Below are positions 5,946 to 6,874 of a stretch of DNA of 6,874 bases, piece by piece; position 1 is the stretch's first letter; each line of letters opens with the position of its first letter. Source of the DNA: Verrucomicrobiota bacterium (lineage in GTDB: Bacteria > Verrucomicrobiota > Verrucomicrobiia > Chthoniobacterales > UBA10450). The notes under the pieces were generated by a model. The model made no database searches. It was given only the letters and a program-made list of their open reading frames with translations, and had not been told where the DNA came from. The stretch spans positions 1-6,874 of the forward strand of contig QHNB01000100.1 in the NCBI GenBank assembly GCA_003217965.1, in the 5' to 3' direction. Made by a program: the position numbers and the translations under genes.

Positions 5946-6476
5946 ATGCCAAAACATCTTGTTATCAGTACCAGTGGCAATCCCGATAGCAATAGCCGGC
6001 GAATGGGACGAATCGCCTTCGCCGCTCTGGAGAAGGCAAAGGTAGACTGTGGATGGCTCGATATTGACCAACTTGACCTGCCGATGTGCGATGCGGACAC
6101 GTGTTATACCCAGCCAGCCGCCCAGAAATTAAGTACGACAATTGAAGAAGCAGATGGAATCATCGTGGCGACCCCCGTTTATAACTATGACGTCAGTGCC
6201 GCCACCAAGAACATGGTCGAACTTACCGGCAGGGCGTGGGAAGATAAAGTGGTCGCATTTCTTTGTGCGGCCGGAGGTATGAGTAGTTATATGTCCGTGA
6301 TGGCGTTTGCCAACAGTCTGATGTTGGATTTTCGATCGGTGATTGTTCCCCGGTTTGTTTATGCCACCGGCGATGCCTTCAACGATGGCAAGCTGACCGA
6401 CAGCAAGGTTCAAAAGCGAATCGAACAAGTCGTTGCCGAACTCGTCCGATTCACGAAGGCTCTCCGGGGCCGATAA
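5946..6476 (+). CDS. NAD(P)H-dependent FMN reductase (flavodoxin-like fold)
   Basis: A 176-residue cytoplasmic flavoprotein of the NADPH-dependent FMN reductase family, which passes electrons from NAD(P)H to FMN, quinones or other small acceptors. The first strand and phosphate-binding loop is HLVISTSGNPDSNSRRMG (4-21). The second FMN-contact motif is ADGIIVATPVYNYDVSAATKNMVEL (69-93), with the family TPVYN sequence. AFLCAAGGMSSYMSVMAF (104-121) is the third loop, contacting the isoalloxazine ring. The length is normal for the family. A weak purine stretch (GAGAAG) lies close to the ATG. It sits 21 bases after the small secreted protein and 10 bases before the DUF72 gene, so the three may share a transcript. 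The physiological acceptor cannot be read from the sequence. Confidence 0.9.
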   Translation: MPKHLVISTSGNPDSNSRRMGRIAFAALEKAKVDCGWLDIDQLDLPMCDADTCYTQPAAQKLSTTIEEADGIIVATPVYNYDVSAATKNMVELTGRAWEDKVVAFLCAAGGMSSYMSVMAFANSLMLDFRSVIVPRFVYATGDAFNDGKLTDSKVQKRIEQVVAELVRFTKALRGR

Positions 6477-6486
6477 AAGACAAGCC

Positions 6487-6874
6487 GTGAATTACTGGGT
6501 TGGCACTTCTGGTTTTCAGTACTCAGAATGGAAGAGCACTTTTTATCCGGAAGATCTACCCGCGGCAAAAATGCTTCCGTTCTACGCCGAGCGATTTTGC
6601 ACCACCGAGATCAACTACACTTTTCATCGCATTCCGGCGCCAAAAACGATCGAAAACTGGTGCAAGCTGACCCCGCCACATTTTCGTTTTGGCTTGAAAG
6701 CGCCGCAGAAGGTGACGCATTTCGCCAAGCTCCGGAATTGCTCCGACACGGTCGACTATTTCTATGAGGTTGCTTCGGGACTGGGCGAGCGACTCGGCCC
6801 GGTTCTCTTTCAGCTCCCACCGCAACTGAAGAAGGATTCGCAACTGCTGGCGGATTTCACCGAATCTTTGCCCC
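6487..6874 (+). CDS. DUF72 (YecE-like) protein, 3' end cut by window
   Basis: An open frame runs from a GTG start to the right edge, giving about 129 residues of a family that is usually around 240-280 long. The start MNYWVGTSGFQYSEWKSTFY matches the beginning of DUF72 proteins, which have a TIM-barrel-like fold and no settled biochemical role. Further family features are the PAAKMLPFYAERF segment (25-37), TTEINYTFHRIP (39-50) with its conserved Glu-Ile-Asn, FRFGLKAPQKVTH (67-79) and GPVLFQLPPQLK (102-113). The frame upstream of the GTG stays open for a short way, but the family start position agrees with GTG at 6487; no Shine-Dalgarno sequence is clear. It begins 10 bases after the FMN reductase stop, suggesting an operon. 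The first half looks intact. Confidence 0.88.
   Translation, partial: MNYWVGTSGFQYSEWKSTFYPEDLPAAKMLPFYAERFCTTEINYTFHRIPAPKTIENWCKLTPPHFRFGLKAPQKVTHFAKLRNCSDTVDYFYEVASGLGERLGPVLFQLPPQLKKDSQLLADFTESLP

Noticed and set aside
1..6874. Mobile element, phage, CRISPR or toxin-antitoxin signatures
   Set aside because: No transposase, integrase, terminal inverted repeats, regular spaced repeats or small paired toxin-like genes were seen on either strand.

Overview
The window looks like bacterial chromosomal DNA with moderate to slightly high GC, densely coding, with nine protein genes (two cut by the window edges) and no rRNA, tRNA, CRISPR array or insertion sequence that I can see. The source is probably an uncultured or soil-type member of the Verrucomicrobiota or a similar phylum such as Acidobacteriota or Planctomycetota. 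This rests on the mix of a sulfatase, a PAPS-type sulfotransferase, a secreted trypsin-like protease and a DUF72 protein, and on start codons that mostly lack a Shine-Dalgarno sequence. It is an inference with low certainty at phylum level.

Left half (1-4290): an accessory cluster that looks like glycan or surface-polymer modification. It contains the C-terminal part of a sulfatase, a beta-propeller-like protein, an oppositely oriented putative glycosyltransferase (1918-2718, minus), a family-2 type sulfotransferase (2780-3424) and a SAM-dependent methyltransferase that overlaps it by the four bases ATGA. The glycosyltransferase and sulfotransferase are divergent from a 61-base spacer. That spacer holds a recognisable sigma70-like promoter for the glycosyltransferase, with a short inverted repeat lying exactly between its -35 and -10 boxes. 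The glycosyltransferase and the propeller gene converge with only 17 bases between their stop codons. An imperfect hairpin followed by five T (4307-4353) may end the cluster.

Right half (4431-6874): a secreted serine protease with a complete His-Asp-Ser set, followed by a very clear intrinsic terminator (5545-5583). Next is a small secreted protein whose mature part resembles the N-terminal, pre-catalytic domain of that protease. Then come an NAD(P)H-dependent FMN reductase and the start of a DUF72 (YecE-like) gene, closely spaced and on the same strand.

How the genes may work together: the left cluster could build, sulfate, methylate and trim a sulfated sugar or other envelope molecule. In the right half the protease and the small protein form a natural pair, in which the small protein could be a stand-alone propeptide-like folding helper or inhibitor. 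FMN reductase and DUF72 look like unrelated housekeeping or stress genes. The longest gene-free stretch is about 140 bases (4291-4430), so there is no large empty region.
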